Source: Saksenaea vasiformis B4078
Lineage: Eukaryota > Mucoromycota > Mucoromycetes > Mucorales > Saksenaeaceae
Direction of reading: 5' to 3'
Length of the DNA stretch: 10,635 bases
NCBI GenBank assembly: GCA_000697055.1
Contig: JNDT01002343.1
Location: 1 to 10,635 of the forward strand
Below, piece after piece: positions 1 to 7,190 of the stretch. Made by a program: the position numbers and the translations under genes. How positions within the stretch are numbered: position 1 is the first letter of the stretch; each line of letters opens with the position of its first letter. The notes below the pieces were generated by a model. It did not search any database. It saw nothing but the letters and a program-made list of their open reading frames with translations, and was not told the origin of the DNA.

Positions 1-600
1 TTTTATAAAACTTTTACTACTTTTTTACTAAGTTATCTAAAACTATTTTTTTAAGTAAAGTTACTATTAAAAAAGGTCTATTCACTTTTTTTTTTACTTT
101 TTTTTAGTAGAAAAATATATTCTCTTTTAAAAATTAGTATGAATAAATATATTCAAATATCTGAATATTTAGTAGAATATTTATATTTATTTATTAAAAA
201 AAGAATATATTTATATTTGTAGTATTGTGAATAATAAATAGAATAAAGCAATATATCAAAAACAAAAAGATAGTATGGTGAAACTTCTGTTTATTTCAGA
301 TAGAAGTAAAAAAAGGATTGTATACTACTTCTCACTGTTACTTTAGAATAAAAGTAAAATTTTTCTTAACAGAGATTCTACATCTGAAACAATTCCAATT
401 AGATAGATAGAGAGACATAGCTTATCACAGTCAAGTCTTATTACAGTAATAAAATACTATATTATCTTCTTTCAGACTCTTTAGTCAGTTGATATATATA
501 TATATAATAATTAGTATTTAGTATACTTAGTAGCATTAGAAGTTTTTGCATTAATTTTATATTTTTGTAAGAGAATTACTTTTTGAGATAAGACTGTCTG
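1..600. other. AT-rich noncoding DNA, expected 3' LTR side of Ty3 element
   Basis: No gene is visible on either strand. The stretch is very AT-rich, with homopolymer runs, a short TA microsatellite and a GATA-like run near 400-412. Because the Ty3 pol to its right runs on the minus strand and ends with a chromodomain near 610, the 3' LTR would be expected here. A purine-rich minus-strand tract around 465-485 could be a polypurine tract, but I could not identify matched LTR termini, and no second LTR copy is present for comparison. Confidence 0.4.
492..506. repeat. TA dinucleotide microsatellite
   Basis: Fifteen bases of alternating A and T, embedded in AT-rich DNA just beyond the end of the Ty3 chromodomain. 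It is a simple repeat with no other recognisable role. Confidence 0.8.
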
Positions 601-601
601 C

Positions 602-1926
602 TATACAATCTCAGTAAATGGAAATCATTTTAGGATCAGTAAAATATTCAGCTAGTTTTCAAGTATCATCATTTTTAGTATATTCTTTCTATTGCATTTT
701 ATACAAGTATTTATCCTTATTTTTCTTATGGGTAATAATACTATCAATTTTATAAATTTCCTCAATGGAAACTACTTCATTTTGTGAGATTAATTTGAGT
801 GCTTGTAGAGAATAATCTCAAGGTAATAGTTTTCTTTTTTTATCATGTAGAGTATAGGCACTACCAGTGTTTATATGATCAACTGTATATGGTCCTTCAT
901 ACAATAGATCCAATTTACCAGGTTGCAAAGTTTTTATTATGACGTGACTATTTTGAAGAAAGTTCACCATTACATGTTTTTTATCAAACTTGCCTTTTTG
1001 TACATCTGTTACAACTTTAGTTTGTTCAGCAATTGCAAAAAAGACAATGTTAATCATGTGCTAGATCCTTTATTTAAGATCCTTTTCACTCATTTTCAAT
1101 ATAGGTTCTTCATTGCAGTAGTCCTTAAATGGGTTTACCTTCTATGTGAACATCAATAAGAAAGGAGCAGAGTTATGATACTTGGATATTTTTACATTCA
1201 TTGCCAATTGCATACTCAGCATATACATATCTCATTCTCTTGTTACACCTTTTATGCTCTTCTTGATTGCTTGTACTGACGTTTGCACTCAGCATTTAGC
1301 TATGCCATTACTTTGAGGATGATATGGGATTGTTAAGCAATGATCAAATCCTGCAGCATCTGTGAATCATTTCATTAATCTATTGACAAACTCTTTGCTA
1401 TTATCAGATTGCAATACATGAGATAGTTCAAAGTTGCAAAATATCTGAACTAACGTTTTTATCATCATGTCAGATTGCTTATTAAGAATTGGACATAATA
1501 TGCAGAATCTTGTGCAAACATCCACTAAGATGAGGAGATAGTTGTTTCTCATCAATGAGGTAGTAAATGGGCCAGCTAAATCAATTGCCCAATGGTCTCT
1601 GAGAATTGTTAAATAGATGAGTCTTAATAGATAGAAGTCCTTTTTTGCAATATTAAATCATTGACATTGATTGTACTGCTTTACAGTTTCAACAGCGTCT
1701 TGTAGAATGCCTGACCAGTTCATGCCATTTGACTTAATGGTTTTGACAATAGATTCAACATCAAAATGACCTAACAGGTGCGTTTCTTCAAGTACCTTTT
1801 TGTGATTCATTTCTTTCAGAGTCATATAGTCCTTCTCAATCATTGCTTTACAGTTATTTTTCTGTTGCTCCTTGGAGCTTACAGCTTTATTGCTATGGGC
1901 ATTACTCCCCTTCAGCTCATTTTCCA
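602..1926 (-). pseudogene. Ty3/Gypsy integrase with chromodomain, inactivated
   Basis: Integrase inserts the DNA copy into the host genome. The N-terminal HHCC zinc finger starts with HLLGHFD (about 1770-1795), but its first Cys is Tyr (YNQCQ, about 1661-1675) and a stop follows at 1658. The catalytic core has AIDLAGP (about 1570-1590, first Asp) and LQSDNSKEF (about 1387-1413, second Asp). The third acidic residue, expected in HPQSNGIAE, reads Lys (NGIAKC, about 1292-1312), followed by a TGA at 1289. GPYTV (about 875-895) is the GPY/F motif of this class. The end, about 611-775, matches a chromodomain (EEIYKIDSII, KYLYKM, KEYTKNDDT, then a final Tyr-stop), and three stops at 689, 659 and 611 fall where chromodomains carry Trp. 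All of this is one frame without indels. Confidence 0.88.
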
Positions 1927-3403
1927 CTAGAAAAAGGCGTGACAGACGATCAGGTAAGACATTATAGATACCTGGAAGATAGAAAATGTCAAAATCATAG
2001 TCCAATAATATATCCAACCAGTTAATCATCATGGCGTTTGGTATCTTCTGCATGTGCAGGTAAGTAAGGGCTTTGTGATCAGTATATAGAGTAAACTAAT
2101 TACCCCACAAGTAAGGATAAAATTTGTAGAGAGCATAGATTACAGCCAAGAGCTCTTTATGAGTAACAGAATAGTTACATTCTGATTTGCTTAAAGATTG
2201 TGCCATGAATGCAATAAAGTTTATCTTACCATTAATTTTTTAATATAATACAGCACCAATATCTACATTGGAAGCATCTGTAGCAATACAAAATGGGTGT
2301 ACCAGATCAGAATAGGACAACAATGGTACTCTAGAAATAATGAATTTAATATCCTTAAAGGCCTTATCATGTTTAATTGTCCATAGTTTGCTTAATTTGT
2401 CAGCATTACATAAAGTGTCAAGTGGTGCAGTGAGGTGAAAAACGTTGGATAAATGTTTTCAGAAATAATTAATGATGCCTAAGAAGTACTGGATGTCTTT
2501 ACTGGTTTTAGAAGTAAGCTACGCTTCAACATTAGTGACCTTATGCATGTCTAAAGATATTTCTTTGTAAGAGATACAGAAACCTAAGAGAGATACACAG
2601 CTTTGGGCAATGTAACATTTCTGCAGATTTAGAATCAAGTTAATATCTGTCAGAATTTAGATCACTTGTTTGACATGGTGAATGTATTTTTCAAAAGAGG
2701 GAGAGAACACTACTACATCATTAATGAATGCAGTGACAAATGGCAATTCGTAGAATAAAGATGCCATCACACGTTGGAATTTTGAAGAAATTGGCTTAAG
2801 TCCAAAAGAACAACTACAAAACATATACTGGATGCCATTAGGTACAGTGAACATTGTCTTATATTGATCTTTTTCAGTGATCTTAAAATGGTAGAAAGCA
2901 CTTTTGAGATCTAATGTACTAAATATATGCGTACCTTTCAATTGGAAATAGATATCTCAGATCAATGGTAAAGAATATCAGTCTTCTTTAAGCAACTTAT
3001 TAATGTAATGAGGGTCTAAGTAGGATCTTTTGTCCATATAATTGCCCTTCATGTCCTTTTTCAGAGCTAAAGTAATGGGACTATTCCATGCCATGTTTAC
3101 TGAAGCACGTTCAATTATTCTGTCTTCTAACCATTGTTGTATGGTATCTTCAACTAACATGGTTAATGAATGAGGCAAAGGATATTGCCTTCTGAAGGCA
3201 GTTTGTCCAGCCTCTGTATCTAAATAGATGACAGATTCTGGTACCATGCAGAACAACATTTTAGGGATGTGACTATTAGTATCTAAGAGTGGCTTAATAT
3301 TGTCCATAAAACTTTTTTGTTGTTTTGTGGTGTCTACAGGCGCCTCATTCAGTACTAATTTATCTTGTACTGTCTTATCTTGCCATTGTCTTATGGGAGT
3401 GCT
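1927..3403 (-). pseudogene. Ty3/Gypsy reverse transcriptase and RNase H, inactivated
   Basis: This is the polymerase that would copy the element RNA into DNA. Visible in order: a linker ending RRQYPLP (about 3180-3200), MAWNSPITLALKK, which corresponds to the usual WxSPxxLVKKK block (about 3060-3100), STLDLKSAFYHF with the first catalytic Asp (about 2890-2925), FGLKPISSKFQRVM (about 2765-2800), and the position of the YxDD box. There the sequence is FINDVVVFS (about 2708-2735), so one of the two catalytic Asp residues is Asn and the Tyr is Phe. RNase H follows with TDAS (about 2275), THKELLAVIYAL (about 2145-2180) and TDHKAL (about 2065-2085); its acidic residues look intact. In-frame stops include 2978, 2657, 2240 and 2096. 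The domain ends near LPDRLSRLF at about 1930-1960. Confidence 0.9.
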
Positions 3404-3534
3404 CTATGATGTGACTAAATCTGTTAAGGCAATGCCCATTTTAGGCATTAAATCTGTGCCAACACTTCAGTTCCTTCAGACAATTGCATTACTTCAAATA
3501 CATGTTCAATTTTATGTCCACCATACTCTAAATT
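3404..3534 (-). pseudogene. C-terminal remnant of Ty3 retropepsin
   Basis: On the minus strand the words VGTDLMPKMGIALTDL (about 3410-3460) resemble the last conserved block of retroviral-type aspartic proteases, where a hydrophobic-hydrophobic-Gly pattern closes the active-site cradle. Just upstream, EYGGHKIEHVFEVMQL (about 3480-3528) reads in a different frame, so one small indel near 3455-3465 separates the two pieces; it is the only frameshift I found in this element. An in-frame TAG follows at 3404-3406. The catalytic Asp-Thr/Ser-Gly box is not present, because it would lie beyond 3534, where the Tc1-like sequence starts. Family assignment rests mainly on position directly before the reverse transcriptase. 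Confidence 0.65.
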
Positions 3535-3535
3535 A

Positions 3536-3562
3536 CAGTGACTTACAAAATGGTTCAAATGT
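3536..3562 (+). repeat. Left terminal repeat of the Tc1-like element (single copy seen)
   Basis: The sequence begins CAGTGACTTACAAAATGG straight after TA at 3534-3535, in the style of Tc1 terminal inverted repeats. Its partner should read as the reverse complement followed by TA near the transposase N-terminus; I searched 4440-5170 and did not see it. The length given is a guess. Confidence 0.6.
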
Positions 3563-3774
3563 TTTTAAATTTTGCATTTAGAGTATAATTTCTCTTTACT
3601 GAAAAAAAAACTACATCTTACATGAATTATCATTTGAAAGTAGAGGTTTTAAGCTTTCATTTAAGTATACATACATAAATATATCTTCTGTTGTTCTTGA
3701 GTTATCATTGTTTAAAAATTTCTATTCATTTGAACCTTTTTGACCATTTTTATTTTTCTTTTATTTTTTATTAT

Positions 3775-4440
3775 TTAATATTTAGTATGGCCTCCTTTTG
3801 CTTTATAAACAGCAGCAATTCTTCTAGGCATACTTTCAATAAGTTTTTGACATTCTTCTACAGCTATATTATTCCAAACAGCTTGTGTACATTCTTACAA
3901 ATCAAGCATACTATCAGGATGATGTTCATATTGTAACAATCATCATTTGAGAATGGACCACAAGTACTCAATGGGATTCAAATCAGGTAAATATGCTGGC
4001 CATGTCAAAACATTCATTTTGTTCTTCTCAAACTACTCATTGATCTTTTTAGCCTTGTGGATTGGAGCATTATCTTGCTGAAAAATAATATGCTATTTGT
4101 TTAAACCATACTATTCAATTGTTTTGAACAACTCATCATCCAATATTTCTTCATACAGATCAGCATTCATGCGTCCCTTGATATTGGCCATGTATCCTAC
4201 ACTATGCCATGTCATACATCCCCAAATCATCAAGGAGCCACCACCATGTTTGACAGCATATTGAACATTGGCATCACATAGTATTTGTCCATCAGTCCAA
4301 GTCCATTGCATTCCATCAGAACCAGTATGATTGACCTTTGTTTCATTACTGAAAATTACTCATTTTCAATCATCAGTAGTCCAATGTAGATGAGCATGTG
4401 CAAACTCATAGCGTTCCTTCTTCAGTGACGTTAGGGACAT
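3775..4440 (-). pseudogene. Tc1-like DDE transposase, inactivated
   Basis: One frame of about 222 codons runs from 4440 to the TAA at 3775-3777 with no frameshift. It shows the Tc1 catalytic domain in order: WTTDD-stop-K-stop-VIFSNE (about 4345-4385), GGGSLMIWGCM (about 4215-4250), IIFQQDNAPIH (about 4055-4090), WPAYLPDLNPIEYLWSILK (about 3945-4005), WNNIAVEECQKLIESMPRR (about 3815-3875), and the typical end KAKGGHTKY. The first Asp of the triad, normally FSDE, is Asn; the later Asp (QQD) and Glu (NPIE) remain. Eight in-frame stops (4366, 4360, 4111, 4093, 4033, 3943, 3940, 3895) disrupt it. Full-length relatives have about 340 residues, so about one third, including the helix-turn-helix region, is lacking. 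Confidence 0.92.
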
Positions 4441-4470
4441 GGTTTTGACTTTCCATATATGGTCTTGTAG

Positions 4471-5169
4471 ATACAGTTTTGAGATTCAAATTTTTCTGTC
4501 TTGCGTGTATGTTGTTATGCTGTATTTTTGACTTGTCGATAAAAATGGGTATGTTTCCTGGTAGTGCCTAAGCGTAAACTTGATGACAGAAATAGCTGGT
4601 AAGGTATAGAGAAAGTAGCTTTGGTAGATGAAAACAGTTTGGTTTGTGTAAGCACCAGGTGTGGATTTGAGTTAAATACCAAGACTTGGATAAGTAGTAA
4701 GGCTTGAGGAAAAGAAAAGAAAAGATAAAATAGAGTATCTGTTGTCTGGATTGACAATATATAAAGAGATCTGTCTGAAAAAGAGTATGATTGTTAGTAA
4801 AATCATTGGTACAGTTACCTTTAATCTCATATTGATTCAATCAATTAGAGATGTATGGAGATGAAATAGAGATATTTCTTGGGTGATCAGCGAGTTGGAT
4901 CAGAAGAAATATAGGGTCTTGATAAAAAGAAGAGAAAATATAAAAGAAAATGTAAAAGAAAATAAAAAGAGATAGCAGAATCAGCGTCGCTAATAAATCA
5001 ATTGGGAAGAATAAAAGAAAAATAGAGGAAAAGAAAAGAAAAGAATTGGCAGATTCTGATTAATGATGGTTTCTTGAGAATAACCAACGGAGGCAGAGCA
5101 ATAAAAGGCAGCTTTGAAAATAAAAGAAAAACCTTTGGAAAAGACCTTTTGAGATGGCTAGAGTAGACC
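4471..5169. other. Purine-rich noncoding segment between the Tc1 remnant and the MULE
   Basis: The plus strand is dominated by A and G, with many AAAAGA and AAAGAAAA words, most strongly at about 4915-5050. Minus-strand frames here (for example 4568-4840) are open mainly because the strand is CT-rich; they translate to Phe, Leu and Ser-rich peptides with no recognised motif. I see no Gag zinc knuckle, no transposase part and no RNA gene. It could be unique host DNA or an unrecognised element fragment. Confidence 0.4.
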
Positions 5170-5170
5170 A

Positions 5171-5260
5171 AGAAAAGATTGTACTGTTATAACCTGATGT
5201 TTTATTCATTGAAAAGGTAGGATATTTATACAAAAATCGAGGAATAGAATAAGGAAATAA
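5171..5260 (+). repeat. Left terminal inverted repeat of the MULE
   Basis: This aligns with the reverse complement of about 10545-10635 over its length, at roughly 70% identity by eye with a few short gaps. The clearest shared block is an exact 15-mer, TATTTATACAAAAAT at 5223-5237, whose reverse complement is at 10572-10586. A second shared word is TAACCTG at 5190-5196. The outer boundary is set only by where similarity begins (AGAAAAGAT). Confidence 0.78.
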
Positions 5261-5274
5261 TTAAGGTATGCAAG

Positions 5275-5380
5275 ATAAACCCAACGTGCTCTACAGATAT
5301 TTAAAACCCGAGTTGCTACAGGTATTAAAAACCTGAGTTGCTTCATGCTTCAAGTGGTTTTAAAACCCGAGTTGCTACAG
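5275..5380 (+). repeat. Left subterminal repeat array (four imperfect units)
   Basis: Four imperfect copies of a unit of about 21 bases ending GAGTTGCTACAG lie at about 5275-5296, 5301-5321, 5325-5346 and 5360-5380. The best two are nearly identical (TTAAAACCCGAGTTGCTACAG); the first is diverged and the third carries C-to-T type changes (ACCTGAGTTGCTTCA). The reverse complement core, CTGTAGCAACTCGGG, resembles the units of the right-hand array. Subterminal repeats of this kind are commonly transposase binding sites in DNA transposons; that role is inferred here. Confidence 0.8.
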
Positions 5381-5887
5381 AGGCTTTTCTTTCATGTTGG
5401 TTGAGAGCATGTGATCAGCAGTCTTTAATTTATATGGCGGCAATCATTCTGTGTGTATCCTCTGGTAGTTTCTTTATGCGCGTTGTACTTTTATTATCCT
5501 GATCCTTGTTATTTCTTCTGTTAATACATATGCAATGACAAAAATAAAGATAAGAGAATAGGGAAATAAAGAGGATAAAACTAATATAAATGTTCACAAC
5601 AGTGTTTTTGATAAAAAAAAAAGTAGCAGGTGGAATTGTCTTCAGAGCAAAAAAATAGCACTCCACAATGTAAGACCATGTCTCATGTATGTAAAAACCA
5701 TGTCCCATACATGTAAAACTCTCCTGTGCATGTAAAAAGAACTGTGTCCCTGAGTCTAAAAAGTCAAACTGTGTCCCTTTCCAATTCCCAACCTCATTAG
5801 CTTAGAAAAGTCAATCGTAGAGGTATAGTAGATGTACAAGCATGTCATCAGACTCAGGTGTAAATAATATACATAGCAATTATTAAA
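5381..5887. other. Noncoding leader of the MULE gene
   Basis: This lies between the left repeat array and the transposase start. A minus-strand frame at 5430-5708 is open but gives a hydrophobic, low-complexity peptide with no recognised motif, and I do not call it a gene. In the transposase frame an upstream TAA at 5861-5863 precedes the chosen ATG at 5888. No clear TATA box or other promoter element is visible. The region also holds the imperfect repeats at 5675-5782. Confidence 0.5.
5675..5782 (+). repeat. Imperfect tandem repeats upstream of the MULE gene
   Basis: Two adjacent 22-bp units, 5675-5696 and 5697-5718, share the form ACCATGTC...ATGTAAAA and differ at only three positions, all transitions. 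Three looser copies follow to about 5782, containing GCATGTAAAA and ACTGTGTCCC twice. No function is known; they could be subterminal or promoter-proximal binding sites. Confidence 0.65.
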
Positions 5888-6621
5888 ATGACACCTACAC
5901 TTCTTGGAAATGGATCTCTCTTTGCCATACCTGTAACCCTAGAGAGCCAGGTATATCCAACCCGAGAGGAGTTGTTTGATGCTGCAAAAGAGATGGCTAA
6001 GCAAAATGGATTTGCTGTTGTCACCAAGTTCTATAAAGGTGGCAATTTCCATATCAAGTGCAAATGAGGTGGCCAGTATTGAAACACCCAAGGACTTGGA
6101 TCTGATGAGCACCAACAATTTGGCTCTTCAATGCGATGCAGTTGTCCATATTTAATCTGAGCCTCGATGCAAAAAGATGGATCTTGGAAAGTTAACCCTA
6201 CAAAGGTGAAAAATGACAATGAGTGCTATCACAACCACTGCTTAGCTAATGTAGATCTGCGTACATATCATGAAAACTACCAGCTTTCATCAGAGCAAAA
6301 GGAGCTAGGTTCTAAGATGCTCAAGGCAGGAGCCTCTGTGAGAACTATATCCTGCATGCTTGCATCTGAAAGTGACAATGGCAATGCTCCAGTCACATTG
6401 CAAGATCTATGCAACTGGAAAGCTGTGATCAATTCTGATCAGACCTCAGTATCACCTCCTTCAGTATTGCAAAAGATGGTAGAGAAAGGATACCATATCA
6501 GATATTCTCTTACTTTTGAAAACAAATTGAAGGATGTCTTTTTCTGTCATCCTAGCATGCTAGAGCGAGTGCATGCTTTCCCTGAGGTTCTTCTCATTGA
6601 TGCTACATATAATATGAATAG

Positions 6622-6689
6622 GTATTGATAACAAATCTCTATATAGCAACTGTTTTGTGAAGATCCTCTCTCATTCTAGAATTGAACAG
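6622..6689 (+). other. Predicted intron 1 of the MULE gene (68 nt)
   Basis: The coding frame changes between IDATYNMN (frame ending near 6621) and MPFVNFIGM (from 6697). A GTATTG donor at 6622 and an ACAG acceptor ending at 6689 join the two frames exactly and remove two adjacent stops. An alternative acceptor ending CTAG at 6679 would give the wrong frame. The donor is not the best consensus. Confidence 0.65.
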
Positions 6690-7148
6690 TATCAAGATGC
6701 CATTTGTCAACTTCATTGGTATGGGGAACCTAGGAGGCATGACCCTGTGATCCTTTGTAGTTGCTGGAGCATTCATGTCTGATGAAACAGAGGCGACCTA
6801 TACCTGGTTGCTTCAACAGCTTAGGTCGGTTGTTTTCAACAGTGTGATCCCTGGAGTAGCTGTCACTGATCAATGCACTGCTCTCCAAAATGCCTTGGAC
6901 ACCATATTCCCTGATATGACAAAGCTTCTCTGTACCTGGCACATGATGAATAACTTTGTTACAAATATCAAAGGTTACTTCAAGAAGAATCAGGGCGAAA
7001 ACTTTGAAAGATGCATGAAAGCACTCGCTGCTATGATTAACAAGGGGTCATTTGAGCAGTTTGATGCAGTATTTAATGACTATAACGAAGCTGTCAAAGT
7101 CGCCTGTAATGAAAGTGGATCTGCTGCTGCTATCCAATATTTGAATAA

Positions 7149-7190
7149 GTATGTTTGATATTGGTTTGCAGTCCATTAATTTGAATACAG
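7149..7190 (+). other. Predicted intron 2 of the MULE gene (42 nt)
   Basis: A consensus GTATGT donor at 7149 and an ACAG acceptor at 7190 enclose 42 nt, which keeps the frame and removes a TGA and a TAA. The join yields YLNKWMECKSKWAG, which resembles the tryptophan-rich stretch that usually precedes the last MULE catalytic residue. The intron is very short, so plain mutated coding sequence remains possible. Confidence 0.6.

Larger units (their letters stand above)
602..3534 (-). mobile_element. Degenerate Ty3/Gypsy LTR retrotransposon (chromovirus), 5'-truncated
   Basis: Reading the minus strand from right to left gives the end of a retropepsin, then reverse transcriptase, RNase H, integrase with a GPY/F motif, and a chromodomain. 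That is the domain order of the Ty3/Gypsy (Metaviridae) class and its chromovirus branch. From about 3460 down to 611 all recognisable blocks lie in one reading frame (about 950 codons), broken by roughly 18 stop codons but no frameshift. Gag, the start of the protease and the 5' LTR are absent: sequence similarity to the element stops at 3534, where a Tc1-like terminus begins. No LTR end could be fixed on the left. The element is clearly non-functional. The chromodomain suggests it once targeted chromatin, as chromoviruses do. Confidence 0.9.
3536..4470 (-). mobile_element. Tc1/mariner-like DNA transposon remnant, lacking its right end
   Basis: A transposase pseudogene of the Tc1 family lies on the minus strand, and at its C-terminal side the DNA ends in CAGTGACTTACAAAA directly after a TA dinucleotide (3534-3535). 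Tc1-like elements typically begin with CAGTG and always insert at TA. Left of that point the sequence is Ty3 retropepsin coding DNA, so the end is probably real. No inverted copy of this terminus was found to the right, and the N-terminal DNA-binding part of the transposase is missing or unrecognisable beyond about 4470. The right boundary is therefore only approximate. The element appears truncated as well as mutated. Confidence 0.82.

Noticed and set aside
1..600. 3' LTR with defined ends
   Set aside because: Its presence is expected, but several TG and CA candidates exist, none with a matched second copy, so I could not choose ends.
923..1159. Plus-strand coding region
   Set aside because: It lies opposite the Ty3 integrase, whose motifs are clear on the minus strand, so it is a shadow frame.
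4515..4840. Two overlapping minus-strand coding regions
   Set aside because: They arise from a CT-rich strand, overlap each other in different frames, and show no domain or clear start context.
4440..5170. Right terminal repeat of the Tc1-like element
   Set aside because: No reverse complement of the CAGTGACTTACAAAA terminus followed by TA was found; CACTG-like words near 4565 do not match beyond a few bases.
5430..5708. Minus-strand membrane protein gene in the MULE leader
   Set aside because: The hydrophobic stretch is AT-rich low-complexity sequence overlapping the tandem repeats, with no recognised family.
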